DNA from: Pseudomonas wayambapalatensis
GTDB lineage: Bacteria; Pseudomonadota; Gammaproteobacteria; Pseudomonadales; Pseudomonadaceae
Direction of reading: 5' to 3'
DNA: 64,000 bases
NCBI GenBank assembly: GCA_014268975.2
Contig: CP077096.1
Span: forward strand, 2,068,501-2,132,500
The notes under the pieces were generated by a model. The model was not told the DNA's origin. It ran no database searches and was given only the letters and a program-made list of their open reading frames with translations. Numbering within the stretch: the first letter of the stretch is position 1; the number at the start of each line of letters is the position of its first letter. Positions 7,768 to 16,612 of this stretch are shown here, piece after piece. The position numbers were made by a program, and so were the translations under genes.

Positions 7768-8400
7768 ATGAACGATTCAAGGCTGTGCTTATACGTTGAC
7801 GCTCAATTCACCAGCCCTTACGCCATGTCATGTTTTGTGGCGCTTCGTGAAAAGGGAATCGAGTTCAAGATGAATACCCTTGACCTGGACACACTGGAGC
7901 ATCATGCACGGGACTATTCCCGTCTTTCGCTGACCCAGAGAGTACCCACTCTGAGGCATGGCGAATTTGCATTGTCTGAATCATCCGCAATCACCGAGTA
8001 CCTGGAAGACCTGTTCCCTCAGGCGCCGATTTACCCGACAAACCCGCTGCAACGTGCCAAGGCGCGGCAAGTTCAAGCCTGGCTGCGAAGTGATTTGCTA
8101 CCTATCCGCCAGGAGCGCTCCACGCTTGGCGTGTTCTACGGCGTTAAATACGGTGCTTTGTCAGTCTCGGCTGAGTCCTCGTCGCAAAAGTTGGTGGAGG
8201 CAGCGCAACTGCTGCTGGACGATAGCCCGGACTACCTTTTTGGCGAATGGTCTATCGCCGATGTCGATCTCGCTTTGATGCTGAATCGACTGTTACTAAA
8301 TGGAGATCGCCTTCCCGTTCGACTAGAGGATTATGCTCAGCGACAATGGCAGCGTCCGACCGTGCAGGAGTGGGTTCAGTTGGAGCGACCTCCGCTGTAG
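7768..8400 (+). CDS. yfcF: Glutathione S-transferase, YfcF type
   Basis: 210 residues, close to E. coli YfcF (214). The N-terminal thioredoxin-like domain has SPYAMSCFVALREKGIEF (Ser/Tyr region of the active site), RVPTLRHGEF with the cis-proline, and the glutathione-binding ESSAITEYLEDLFP. The all-helical C-terminal domain contains ARQVQAWLRSDLLPIRQER and FGEWSIADVDLALMLNRL, both characteristic of YfcF. Such enzymes bind glutathione and may have peroxidase activity under oxidative stress. It is the last intact gene of the dusA island and stands alone. Start ATG follows GGAGATGACGGT. Base composition is closer to the chromosome than the ATPase/HEPN genes. Confidence 0.9.
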   Translation: MNDSRLCLYVDAQFTSPYAMSCFVALREKGIEFKMNTLDLDTLEHHARDYSRLSLTQRVPTLRHGEFALSESSAITEYLEDLFPQAPIYPTNPLQRAKARQVQAWLRSDLLPIRQERSTLGVFYGVKYGALSVSAESSSQKLVEAAQLLLDDSPDYLFGEWSIADVDLALMLNRLLLNGDRLPVRLEDYAQRQWQRPTVQEWVQLERPPL

Positions 8401-8757
8401 CGGCACCGGCTTTCGACCTGGAACTGCCTATGGCAGAGCGTCGCGATCAAGGGGCGGCGTTCAGTCCAGACCTGCTTTTCGACTGGCAGTGGACGGCCAA
8501 CGATTCTGATAAGTTGTTGCAAGGCCATTGCCTGGGGATGTAATGCAGCTGCTCACTTATGGTCGCTTGCAGCCCTCTGCGAAAGGCAGCTCTGGGTCGA
8601 AAGTGGTCACCCAGGGCGTTCACAAGTGAATTGGCCAAGGAGTTATGGCCTAAAGCGGATTGGGTAGACACGCAAGGGTGGTACGAAATTGTTACGTAGT
8701 CAGGATGACTTGGCGGAAAGCCTTGAACTGAAAGGGCTTTAGGAAGTAGAACTCCAA
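8401..8757. other. Island right end, no gene recognised
   Basis: 357 bp between the GST gene and the right repeat. Short open frames exist on both strands but show no family features. It may hold remnants of lost genes and the recombinase arm sites of the island end. Confidence 0.4.
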
Positions 8758-8855
8758 TCCATCATGGGTGCAACGCTGAACCGGCGGGAGGGTTCAGGGC
8801 GCGTGGTTTGTGGCTTTGAGGCTTGTGATGCAGTCCGTTCGTTCAACGTATTCAA
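8739..8855 (-). pseudogene. Displaced native 5' end of dusA
   Basis: On the minus strand a frame can be read from TTG at 8855 as MNTLNERTASQASKPQ then [18 protein letters not shown], identical in phase to dusA, before running into island DNA and a stop at 8739-8741. A TAA stop lies in frame just upstream of the TTG. This is the original start region of dusA, cut from its gene by the island. The native promoter presumably lies to its right, in 8856-9000. Confidence 0.75.
8758..8823. repeat. Right attachment repeat of the dusA island
   Basis: 66 bp, 64 identical to 338-403. It marks the chromosome junction distal to dusA. From 8824 to 9156 there is no gene I can support: this holds the original upstream region of dusA and the leader of the small gene at 9157. 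Confidence 0.88.
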
Positions 8856-9156
8856 TACCGATTACCAACAATTTTGTCGCGTTGTGCTTTTCGCTCGGGG
8901 CGCTATACCAACAGAGCCGCACAGGAGGCGTTCAAGACGCCAGTTTACCAAGAGCACCAGGTATTGGCCTGTAGAGCCTTGCTTGCCGCGGCCCCGATGG
9001 TCAGTCCGTCAGGGAAACATTGCCCGCGAAACCCCCTACGGTCTGGATAGCTTCCCGCTGACTTTGCCGAGCATCCGCCTTACGATAGATTGTTCGCCTC
9101 AATCAACTCGCGCCATGTCGAAACCCACAAACAGCCGGCATCCGAAGGGAAGACTC

Positions 9157-9357
9157 ATGCATCCATACGACATGCCCCAAGCCGAAGCGGAGAAGATTCA
9201 CGTCGAGATTGCCAAACTGATGGCAGAGACTCGCAAGCTCAATACCGAAGCAGGCAAATTGACCCGAGAAACCTTCTGGTACCCGATCGGCATCGCCACC
9301 GGTCTGGTGACAGCAGTGGCGGGCATCACCGCACTGACAATGAAGGTCTTTGCCTGA
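9157..9357 (+). CDS. Small single-span membrane protein, unknown function
   Basis: 66 residues. The start ATG is preceded by AAGGGAAG at proper spacing; the longer open frame upstream runs through the dusA repeat and has no coding character. Residues 8-38 form a charged amphipathic helix with repeated A-E-[TK]-R/K-K-L-N-T-E pattern, suggesting a coiled coil. Residues about 43-64 (YPIGIATGLVTAVAGITALT) are one membrane helix. Short proteins with this coiled-coil plus membrane layout are common in Pseudomonas and have no assigned role. It is the first chromosomal gene right of the island. Confidence 0.65.
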   Translation: MHPYDMPQAEAEKIHVEIAKLMAETRKLNTEAGKLTRETFWYPIGIATGLVTAVAGITALTMKVFA

Positions 9358-9494
9358 ATTCCCAGCCCCGCAATCGCGGGGCTTCGTGGATCAAGGCCAA
9401 TGGCCTGCACTTCATCAAATGGTCTACAAAGCTGGCGCCAGCGCCATCGATGGTCAAAGCTGCAGGTTCCCCTTGCATTGATAAAGGACTTCGC

Positions 9495-10736
9495 ATGCCC
9501 ATCCGACGCTCATCGATCGCCGCTGCCATCGCCTTGTCATTCCTGTCGTTTTCCGCACTCGCCGCCAACCTGGCTCCCGACGCGCTATTGAAAAAGGCCG
9601 AAGCCGAGCAGAAGGCCTATCTCGCCACCGTCAAGCAACTGGTGAACGTAGACACCGGAACCGGCCAGGCGCCGGGGCTGAAAACCGTCAGCGCCCTGCT
9701 GGTCGAGCGGCTCAAGGCGTTGGGTGCCGAGGTCAAGACCAGCCCGGCCAGCCCGTCGGCGGGTGACAACATCGTTGGCACCTTCAAGGGCACCGGCAGC
9801 AAGTCGTTCTTGCTGATGGTCCACTACGACACGGTGTTCCTGCCCGGCACTGCGGCCAAGCGGCCGTTCAAGGTCGAGGGCGAGCGTGCATATGGTCCTG
9901 GCGTGGCCGATGCCAAAGGGGGTGTGGCGATGATCCTGCATTCGCTGAAGCTGCTGCAGGACGAGAAGTTCAAAGGCTTCGGCACCTTGACCGTACTGTT
10001 CAACCCGGATGAGGAAACCGGCTCCAGCGGCTCGAAGGCGATCATCGCGGAACTGGCGCGCAAGCATGACTACGTGTTCTCGTACGAGCCGCCGGACAAG
10101 GACGCGGTAACAGTCGCGACCAATGGCATCAATGGCGTATTTCTCGAAGTGAAAGGCAAGTCTTCCCACGCAGGGTCCGCACCCGAGGCTGGGCGTAATG
10201 CCGCCATGGAGTTGGCCCACCAGATGCTGCAGTTGAAGGACCTCGGCGACCCGGCCAAAGGCACCACGGTCAACTGGACGATGGTCAAGGCGGGCGACAA
10301 GCGCAACATCATTCCCGCCAGCGCCACGGCCGAGGCGGACATGCGCTACTCGGACCTGAGCGAAAGCGACCGGGTGCTGGCCGACGCGCAACGGCTCGTA
10401 CAGAAGAAGCTCATTGAGGGCACCGAAGTGACGGTGCGCCTCGACAAGGGCCGCCCGCCGCTGGCGAAGAACGCCGGCTCCGAGCAGTTGGCGAAAACCG
10501 CCCAGACGCTCTACGCGAAGATCGATCGCAATATCGAGCCGATTGCCATGCGTTTCGGGACTGATGCGGGCTATGCCTACGTGCCCGGCAACGAGAAGCC
10601 GGCAGTGCTTGAAACCATGGGCGTGGTGGGGGCGGGATTGCATGCCGATGACGAGTACATCGAGTTGTCGAGCATCGCGCCGAGGCTTTATCTGACAGTG
10701 GCATTGATCCAGCAATTGTCCGAGGCGGCGAAGTAA
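9495..10736 (+). CDS. Secreted M20 metallopeptidase, glutamate carboxypeptidase (CPG2-like)
   Basis: 413 residues, close to Pseudomonas carboxypeptidase G2 (415). A signal peptide covers about residues 1-23 (cut after ALA-A), so it acts in the periplasm. The two-zinc site is complete and nearly colinear with CPG2: His110 and Asp112 (MVHYDT), Asp139 (GVADAKGG), catalytic Glu173 with Glu174 (NPDEETGS), Glu198 (FSYEPPD) and a C-terminal His near 384 (GAGLHADDEYIEL). The dimerisation domain includes KGKSSHAGSAPEAGRNA. The family removes C-terminal glutamate from folates or acylated amino acids; the exact substrate here is unknown. The ATG at 9495 follows AAAGGA; the open frame further upstream overlaps the small membrane gene in another phase and is not used. 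Confidence 0.9.
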   Translation: MPIRRSSIAAAIALSFLSFSALAANLAPDALLKKAEAEQKAYLATVKQLVNVDTGTGQAPGLKTVSALLVERLKALGAEVKTSPASPSAGDNIVGTFKGTGSKSFLLMVHYDTVFLPGTAAKRPFKVEGERAYGPGVADAKGGVAMILHSLKLLQDEKFKGFGTLTVLFNPDEETGSSGSKAIIAELARKHDYVFSYEPPDKDAVTVATNGINGVFLEVKGKSSHAGSAPEAGRNAAMELAHQMLQLKDLGDPAKGTTVNWTMVKAGDKRNIIPASATAEADMRYSDLSESDRVLADAQRLVQKKLIEGTEVTVRLDKGRPPLAKNAGSEQLAKTAQTLYAKIDRNIEPIAMRFGTDAGYAYVPGNEKPAVLETMGVVGAGLHADDEYIELSSIAPRLYLTVALIQQLSEAAK

Positions 10737-11230
10737 GCGCGCGTAGGCTCAGGTGTTTACTGTCCTGGGATCAATGGCTATGCCGGTTTGATTTGCGGGG
10801 TGGCTGCTTGGAGGGCGAGCCCGCTCCCACAGGGGGCGGGCAGCGTATTGCAGGCTTTGTAGCCGCGGGCGGTAACTCAGGGGTAAAGGTGCGACGTTGC
10901 TTGGTCATCAGGCACCTGTCTGTGGCGAGTATTCTCGCCTAAAGGGGTGTCCGGCATAGATCACTACACTGCCTCAGTGCAACTGATCGGATGCGTAATG
11001 TCGCTCGCGTCGGTTTCAGGATGCGCCCTGTCGTTTGCACGCTACCGTTTCCCGGCAACGGTGCCATTCTTATCAGGATGTCCGACGACCGAGTGCGCAC
11101 AGACGCACCGGCTTGGACGAGGAAGGCGACCGTGATCCTGCGACCGTGACAGGCCCGGAACGCCACAGCAGAACACCGCCGGACACCTGCCCGCACCCTC
11201 GGGCGGATCCGGGTTGCCGAGGTCCGCTGT
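10737..11230. other. Intergenic region before the formate dehydrogenase operon, with a REP-like motif
   Basis: 494 bp. A partial REP-type sequence GGGCGAGCCCGCTCCCACAGG lies at 10813-10833. The last 250 bp should contain the fds promoter and a long leader rich in G/C stems. I see no convincing gene. Because the operon encodes a molybdenum enzyme I looked for a Moco-type riboswitch but could not match one by eye. Confidence 0.45.
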
Positions 11231-11713
11231 ATGCCTGAAGAGACGCTTGACCTGCCCTTGATCCAGCGTGTGCTGGACAACCACAAGGAGGTGCCCGGTG
11301 CGCTGTTGCCGATCCTCCACGCCATCCAGCAAGGCCTGGGCCATGTACCCGATGAAGCAGTCCCCGAGATCGCCCATGCGCTGAACCTCAGCCTCGCCGA
11401 GGTGCGTGGGGTGATCAGCTTCTACCATGATTTCCGCACTTCGCCCCCGGCACGCCACACCCTGCGCCTGTGCCGCGCCGAGTCGTGCCAGAGCCGCGGC
11501 GCCGAAGCCCTGGCCGCGCAACTGCGCGAACAGCTCGGGCTGGACGACCATGGCACCACTGCCGACGGAGCATTGAGTCTGCGCCCGGTGTACTGCCTCG
11601 GCGCTTGCGCCTGCTCGCCAGCGCTGGAGCTGGACGGCCAGGTGCATGCGCGGCTCACGCCCGAGCGTCTGCAGGCTTTGGTGAAAAGCTGCAGGGTGGA
11701 GGCGGGCGCATGA
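11231..11713 (+). CDS. fdsG: NAD-dependent formate dehydrogenase, gamma subunit (NuoE-like)
   Basis: 160 residues, thioredoxin-like [2Fe-2S] protein homologous to NuoE. The four cluster cysteines are Cys81 and Cys86 (LRLCRAESCQSRG) and Cys122 and Cys126 (VYCLGACACSP). The N-terminal helical part (ALLPILHAIQQGLGHVP) is typical. It passes electrons within the soluble cytoplasmic molybdenum enzyme that oxidises formate to CO2 with NAD+. First gene of fdsGBAD; its stop overlaps the fdsB start by 4 bp (ATGA). Confidence 0.93.
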   Translation: MPEETLDLPLIQRVLDNHKEVPGALLPILHAIQQGLGHVPDEAVPEIAHALNLSLAEVRGVISFYHDFRTSPPARHTLRLCRAESCQSRGAEALAAQLREQLGLDDHGTTADGALSLRPVYCLGACACSPALELDGQVHARLTPERLQALVKSCRVEAGA

Positions 11714-13260
11714 TCAAACTGTGTATTTCCTGCGATTCGCTGGCTCGCGCAGTGGGCGCCGACCAGGTCGCCGAGGCGTTCGAACGTGAGGCTGCACAGC
11801 GGCAACTGCCGCTGCAGATCCAGCGCACCAGCTCGCGTGGCCTGTATTGGCTCGAGCCATTGCTGGAGCTGGAAAGCGCCGAAGGGCGCCTGGGCTTCGG
11901 GCCGGTCATGCCGGAAGATGTGCCGGGCCTGCTGGAGGCTCTGGACAAGGGGGGCGAGCATCCACTGGCATTGGGCCCTGTCGAACAGATCCCCTATCTG
12001 AAGACCCAGCAGCGCCTGCTGTTCGCCCGCGCCGGTATCACCCGCCCGTTGTCGCTGGACGACTATCAGGCCCATGGCGGCTTCGAGGGCTTGCGCAAGG
12101 CTGCATTGATGGACGGCGATGCAGTGGTTGCCGCAGTGCTCGATTCCGGCCTGCGTGGTCGGGGCGGGGCCGCGTTCCCGGCCGGCATCAAGTGGCGCAC
12201 CGTGCGCCAGGCGCCGGCCGGGCAGAAGTACATTGTCTGCAATGCCGACGAAGGCGACTCCGGCACCTTCGCCGACCGCATGCTGATGGAGGGCGATCCC
12301 TTCCTGCTGATCGAAGGCATGATCATCGCCGGCCTCGCTGTCGGCGCAAGCAAGGGCTACATTTATGTGCGCTCCGAATACCCGGACGCCATCCGTGTGC
12401 TCAACGAGGCCGTGATGCTGGCCCGCGAAGCGGGTTATCTGGACGTCACTGGCAGCGGCGTGGCGTTCGAGCTCGAGGTGCGTGTGGGCGCTGGCGCCTA
12501 TATTTGCGGCGAGGAGACGGCGCTGCTGGAGTCGATCGAAGGCAAGCGCGGCATCGTGCGCGCCAAGCCGCCACTGCCGGCGCTCGAGGGCCTGTTCGGC
12601 CAGCCGACGCTGGTGCATAACGTCCTGACCTTGGCGTCTGTGCCGATCATCCTGGCAAAAGGTGCCGCGTTCTATCGCGACTTTGGCATGGGCCGTTCAC
12701 TGGGCACTTTGCCGTTCCAACTGGCGGGCAATGTGCGCCAGGGCGGGCTGGTCGAGCGGGCTTTTGGCCTGACCCTGCGTGAGCTGGTCGAGGGGTATGG
12801 CGGTGGTACCGCCAGTGGTCGTCCGTTGAAGGCCGCGCAGGTCGGCGGCCCGCTGGGCGCCTGGGTGCCGCCGTCGCAGTTCGATACGCCGCTGGACTAC
12901 GAGGCCTTCGCCGCCATCGGCGCGATGATCGGCCATGGCGGTGTGGTGGTCGCTGACGACACACTGAACATGGCTGGCATGGCGCGCTTCGCCCTGCAGT
13001 TCTGCGCCGAGGAGTCCTGCGGCAAGTGCACGCCGTGCCGGATCGGGTCGACCCGCGGGATGGAAGTGGTGGATCGCCTGATCGCCAGCAGCGATCCTGC
13101 TGCGCGCGAGGATCAGGCCCACCTGCTGCGTGACCTGTGCGACACGATGCAGTACGGCTCGCTGTGCGCCATGGGCGGGATGACCGCTTACCCCGTGGCC
13201 AGCGCCCTCAAGCATTTTCCTGCCGATTTCGGTCTGGCCAGCCCGGAGGCCGCCCAATGA
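11710..13260 (+). CDS. fdsB: NAD-dependent formate dehydrogenase, beta subunit (NuoF-like, FMN)
   Basis: 516 residues. The NuoF-like core carries the FMN/NAD site: SGLRGRGGAAFPAGIKW (about 146-162) and CNADEGDSGTFADR (177-190), plus GAGAYICGEETALLESIEG. The [4Fe-4S] cluster motif ESCGKCTPCRIG starts near residue 435, with a fourth Cys in YGSLCAMGG. The first 100 residues form an extra thioredoxin-like domain, as in other FdsB and HoxF proteins. NAD+ is reduced here with electrons from FdsA. Overlaps fdsG and fdsA by 4 bp each, so translation is coupled. Confidence 0.94.
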   Translation: MIKLCISCDSLARAVGADQVAEAFEREAAQRQLPLQIQRTSSRGLYWLEPLLELESAEGRLGFGPVMPEDVPGLLEALDKGGEHPLALGPVEQIPYLKTQQRLLFARAGITRPLSLDDYQAHGGFEGLRKAALMDGDAVVAAVLDSGLRGRGGAAFPAGIKWRTVRQAPAGQKYIVCNADEGDSGTFADRMLMEGDPFLLIEGMIIAGLAVGASKGYIYVRSEYPDAIRVLNEAVMLAREAGYLDVTGSGVAFELEVRVGAGAYICGEETALLESIEGKRGIVRAKPPLPALEGLFGQPTLVHNVLTLASVPIILAKGAAFYRDFGMGRSLGTLPFQLAGNVRQGGLVERAFGLTLRELVEGYGGGTASGRPLKAAQVGGPLGAWVPPSQFDTPLDYEAFAAIGAMIGHGGVVVADDTLNMAGMARFALQFCAEESCGKCTPCRIGSTRGMEVVDRLIASSDPAAREDQAHLLRDLCDTMQYGSLCAMGGMTAYPVASALKHFPADFGLASPEAAQ

Positions 13261-16145
13261 TCCATTATTTCGACCCCGCCAACAGCGATATCGACCTGGG
13301 CACGCCTGCCCGCGACAGTGAAGTACAGGTCAGCCTGAACATCGACGGCCGCGCGATCAGCGTCCCAGCAGGCACCTCGGTGATGCGCGCTGCCGCGCTG
13401 CTGGGCACCAGCATCCCCAAGCTGTGCGCCACCGACAGCCTCGAAGCCTTCGGCTCATGCCGCATGTGCATGGTCGAGATCGACGGCATGCGCGGCTATC
13501 CGGCTTCATGCACCACGCCGGTCAGCGAAGGCATGGTGGTGCGTACCCAGACGCCGCGGCTGGCCGACCTGCGGCGCAATGTCATGGAGCTGTACATCTC
13601 CGATCACCCACTGGACTGCCTGACCTGCTCGGCCAACGGCAACTGCGAGCTGCAAACGGTCGCCGGCCAGGTGGGCCTGCGCGAAGTGCGCTATGGCTAT
13701 GACGGGGCCAACCATCTCAACGAGGCCAAGGACGTCTCCAACCCGTACTTCGACTACGAGCCCAGCAAGTGCATCGTCTGCAGCCGCTGCGTGCGTGCCT
13801 GCGAAGACATTCAGGGCACCTTCGCCCTGACCATCAGTGGCCGAGGCTTCGAGTCGCGGGTGGCGGCGGCCGGAGGCGAGAATTTCCTCGCCTCCGAGTG
13901 CGTGTCGTGCGGCGCCTGCGTGCAGGCCTGCCCGACGGCGACCCTGACCGAGAAGAGCCTGGTCCAGCTCGGCCAGCCGGAGCGCGCAGTAATCACCACC
14001 TGTGCCTATTGCGGGGTGGGCTGCTCGTTCCGCGCCGAGATGAAGGGCGATCAACTGGTGCGCATGGTCCCGGACAAGAACGGAGGCGCCAACCACGGCC
14101 ACGCCTGCGTCAAGGGGCGCTTCGCCTGGGGCTATGCCACTCACCCGGATCGCATCACCACGCCGATGATCCGCAAGCGCCTTGAAGACCCATGGCAGGA
14201 AGTCAGCTGGGATGAGGCGCTGGCCTATGCCGCCAGTGAGTTCCGACGCATCCAGCTCAAGTACGGGCGCGATTCGATCGGCGGTATCACCTCCAGCCGT
14301 TGCACCAACGAAGAAGCCTATCTGGTGCAGAAGCTGGTGCGTGCCGCCTTTGGCAACAACAACGTGGACACCTGCGCGCGGGTCTGCCATTCGCCGACCG
14401 GCTATGGCCTGAAGCAGACCCTGGGCGAATCCGCCGGAACCCAGAGCTTCGACTCGGTGATGCAGGCCGACGTGATCCTGGTGATCGGCGCCAACCCGAC
14501 CGACGCTCACCCGGTGTTCGGCTCGCAACTCAAGCGCCGCCTGCGCCAGGGCGCGCGGCTGATCGTCATCGACCCGCGCCGCATCGACCTGGTCGACTCG
14601 CCCCACGCCCGTGCCGAGTTGCACCTGCAACTGCGTCCGGGCACTAACGTCGCCATGCTCAATGCCCTGGCCCATGTGATCGTCGATGAAGGGCTGCTCG
14701 ACCAGGCATTCATCGACGCGCGCTGCGAGAGTGCCGAGTTCACGCGTTGGCGTGAGTTCGTCGGCCTGGCCGAGAATTCACCCGAGGCGCTTGGGCCGGT
14801 GTGCGGCGTGCCTGCCGAGCAGATCCGCGAGGCGGCGCGGGTGTATGCGGGCGCCGGCAATGCGGCGATCTACTATGGCCTGGGCGTCACCGAACACAGC
14901 CAGGGCAGCACCGCGGTGATGGGCATCGCCAACCTGGCCATGGCAACCGGCAACATCGGTCGCGAAGGCGTGGGCGTCAATCCGTTGCGTGGTCAGAACA
15001 ACGTCCAGGGCTCGTGCGACATGGGCTCCTTCCCCCATGAATTGCCGGGCTACCGGCACATCTCCAACGAGGCGGTGCGCAGCGAATTCGAGCAGGCCTG
15101 GGGCGTGACCTTGCAGCCCGACCCGGGGCTGCGTATCCCCAACATGTTCGAGGCCGCGCTCGACGGCAGCTTCAAGGCGCTGTACTGCCAGGGCGAGGAT
15201 ATCGCCCAGAGCGACCCGAACACCCAGCACGTCACCGCGGCACTGATGGCCATGGAGTGCGTGGTGGTGCAGGACATCTTCCTCAACGAAACCGCCAAGT
15301 TCGCCCATGTGTTCCTGCCGGGCAGTTCGTTCCTGGAAAAGGACGGCACCTTCACCAACGCCGAACGCCGTATCTCGCGGGTGCGCAAGGTGATGGAGCC
15401 GCTGGCCGGCAAGGCCGACTGGGAGGCGACCGTGGCCCTGGCCAATGCCCTGGGCTATCGCATGGACTACCGGCACCCGTCCGAGATCATGGACGAAATC
15501 GCCCGCCTGACGCCGAGCTTCCACCGCGTCAGCTATGCCGAGATCGACCGCCGCGGCAGCCTGCAATGGCCGTGCAACGAGGCCGCGCCCGACGGCACCC
15601 CGACCATGCACATCGACCAGTTCGTGCGCGGCAAGGGGCGATTCATGCTCACCGGTTATGTGCCCACCGACGAGAAGGTCAATGCCCGTTATCCGTTGTT
15701 GCTGACCACCGGCCGCATCCTCAGCCAATACAACGTTGGCGCCCAGACCCGTCGCACCCACAACGTTGCCTGGCACGATGAGGATCGTCTGGAGATCCAC
15801 GCCAGCGATGCCGAAAGCCGCGGCATCCGCGACGGCGACTGGGTTGGCGTGGGCAGCCGTGCGGGGCAGAGCGTTTTGCGTGCGCGGGTCAGTGCGCGGG
15901 TGGCGCCGGGCGTGGTGTACACCACCTTCCACTTCCCTGAGTCTGGCGCCAACGTGATCACCACCGACAACTCCGACTGGGCCACCAACTGCCCCGAGTA
16001 CAAGGTCACGGCGGTTGAGGTGGTGCGAGTCTTCCAGCCCTCGGAATGGCAGAAGCGCTACCAGCATTTCAGTGACGAACAGCAGCGCCTGCTCAAGGAG
16101 CGGCGTAAGGCCGAAGACCAGGAAAAAGCCGAGGTGCGCCGATGA
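13257..16145 (+). CDS. fdsA: NAD-dependent formate dehydrogenase, alpha (catalytic) subunit
   Basis: 962 residues. Order of domains: N-terminal [2Fe-2S] ferredoxin (Cys57, 68, 71, 85), His/Cys NuoG-like cluster (HPLDCLTCSANGNC, 117-130), two [4Fe-4S] sites (CIVCSRCVRAC at 172-182; CVSCGACVQAC at 215-225), a proximal [4Fe-4S] in CAYCGVGC (249-256), then the molybdopterin oxidoreductase fold. The molybdenum ligand is Cys377 in CARVCHSPTG, where E. coli FdhF has selenocysteine, so no selenium is needed. The bis-MGD cofactor is inserted by an FdhD/FdsC sulfurtransferase, which is not encoded in this operon. The start ATG overlaps fdsB. Confidence 0.95.
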   Translation: MIHYFDPANSDIDLGTPARDSEVQVSLNIDGRAISVPAGTSVMRAAALLGTSIPKLCATDSLEAFGSCRMCMVEIDGMRGYPASCTTPVSEGMVVRTQTPRLADLRRNVMELYISDHPLDCLTCSANGNCELQTVAGQVGLREVRYGYDGANHLNEAKDVSNPYFDYEPSKCIVCSRCVRACEDIQGTFALTISGRGFESRVAAAGGENFLASECVSCGACVQACPTATLTEKSLVQLGQPERAVITTCAYCGVGCSFRAEMKGDQLVRMVPDKNGGANHGHACVKGRFAWGYATHPDRITTPMIRKRLEDPWQEVSWDEALAYAASEFRRIQLKYGRDSIGGITSSRCTNEEAYLVQKLVRAAFGNNNVDTCARVCHSPTGYGLKQTLGESAGTQSFDSVMQADVILVIGANPTDAHPVFGSQLKRRLRQGARLIVIDPRRIDLVDSPHARAELHLQLRPGTNVAMLNALAHVIVDEGLLDQAFIDARCESAEFTRWREFVGLAENSPEALGPVCGVPAEQIREAARVYAGAGNAAIYYGLGVTEHSQGSTAVMGIANLAMATGNIGREGVGVNPLRGQNNVQGSCDMGSFPHELPGYRHISNEAVRSEFEQAWGVTLQPDPGLRIPNMFEAALDGSFKALYCQGEDIAQSDPNTQHVTAALMAMECVVVQDIFLNETAKFAHVFLPGSSFLEKDGTFTNAERRISRVRKVMEPLAGKADWEATVALANALGYRMDYRHPSEIMDEIARLTPSFHRVSYAEIDRRGSLQWPCNEAAPDGTPTMHIDQFVRGKGRFMLTGYVPTDEKVNARYPLLLTTGRILSQYNVGAQTRRTHNVAWHDEDRLEIHASDAESRGIRDGDWVGVGSRAGQSVLRARVSARVAPGVVYTTFHFPESGANVITTDNSDWATNCPEYKVTAVEVVRVFQPSEWQKRYQHFSDEQQRLLKERRKAEDQEKAEVRR

Positions 16146-16345
16146 GCAGTGACAACCTGGTCAAGATGGCCAACCAGATCGCCCACTATTTCGACAGCGA
16201 GCCTGATCGGGCGCTGGCGGTGCAGGGGGTGAGACAACACCTGAACAGCTTCTGGACCCCGGCGATGCGGCGTCAGTTGAGCGAGTGGATCGAGGCCCAT
16301 GCGGGGGAAGGGCTCGATTCGAAGGTGCGGGAGGCGTTGGGGTAG
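16142..16345 (+). CDS. fdsD: Formate dehydrogenase delta subunit
   Basis: 67 residues, the small delta subunit needed for stable assembly of NAD-dependent formate dehydrogenase. The family pattern is seen: LVKMANQIAHYFDSEPD, then HLNSFWTPAMRRQLSEW. Overlaps fdsA by 4 bp. Last gene of the operon. Confidence 0.93.
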   Translation: MSSDNLVKMANQIAHYFDSEPDRALAVQGVRQHLNSFWTPAMRRQLSEWIEAHAGEGLDSKVREALG

Positions 16346-16351
16346 TTACCA

Positions 16352-16407
16352 GGCCTCGGCATCGCCCATGCCGAGGCCGCGCAGGTATTGGCCGATTTCG
16401 CTATAAT
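16352..16407. promoter_or_regulatory. Palindrome after fdsD and -10 box for the fic genes
   Basis: An 11-bp perfect stem (GGCCTCGGCAT at 16352-16362 pairing with 16368-16378, 5-base loop) may end the fds transcript, though there is no T-run. At 16402-16407 stands a perfect TATAAT, about 35 bp before the ficA start. No clear -35 box is present. Confidence 0.45.
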
Positions 16408-16441
16408 CGAACTTCCATCACCCCGTGAGAGGCGTTGAACG

Positions 16442-16609
16442 GTGAAAGGCATCAGCTTGGAAACCAAAAGAGCAGCTTGGGAAAAAACTCGCCGCTCGAA
16501 CTACGCAGCCAGTCTGCGGCTTGAGGGGTTTGATGTCACGCCTGACTCCGCGGAGCGTAAGCTCCCGTCCAAGGAAGAGTTGTTGCGTCATTACCGCAAG
16601 CAGGATTGA
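16442..16609 (+). CDS. ficA: FicA-type antitoxin (YhfG family)
   Basis: 55 residues with a GTG start, supported by GAGAGG 8 bp upstream. It contains the class I Fic inhibition motif [S/T]xxxE[G/N] as Ser24-LRL-Glu28-Gly29 inside NYAASLRLEGF. The Glu enters the Fic active site and blocks productive ATP binding, keeping the toxin silent. The length and WEKTRRSNYAASLRLEG pattern fit the YhfG family. It is 3 bp upstream of the Fic toxin gene, the usual antitoxin-first layout. Confidence 0.85.
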   Translation: MKGISLETKRAAWEKTRRSNYAASLRLEGFDVTPDSAERKLPSKEELLRHYRKQD

Positions 16610-16612
16610 TCT

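Larger units (their letters stand above)
338..8823. mobile_element. Decayed genomic island integrated in the 5' end of dusA
   Basis: The element is bounded by 66-bp direct repeats (338-403 and 8758-8823) that correspond to the dusA codons around [10 protein letters not shown]. Just inside the left repeat is the start of a dusA-family tyrosine recombinase, in the orientation usual for such islands. Cargo runs SRAP, umuD, umuC, P-loop ATPase, HEPN-like protein, broken GNAT, yfcF-like GST. From about 3.5 to 7.7 kb the DNA is clearly more A/T-rich than the flanking chromosome, as expected of acquired DNA. The integrase is truncated to 44 codons and no other recombinase or conjugation gene is visible, so the island is probably no longer mobile on its own. 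Confidence 0.85.

Noticed and set aside
8764..9357. Longer form of the small membrane protein starting in the island repeat
   Set aside because: The first 130 codons read through the dusA repeat and non-coding DNA. The ATG at 9157 has its own ribosome-binding site.
9090..9494. N-terminal extension of the M20 peptidase
   Set aside because: Overlaps the small membrane gene in another phase and would bury the clear signal peptide that starts at 9495.
10950..11230. Possible molybdenum-cofactor riboswitch before fdsG
   Set aside because: G/C-rich stems are present but I could not match the conserved Moco RNA elements by eye; a covariance-model search would decide.
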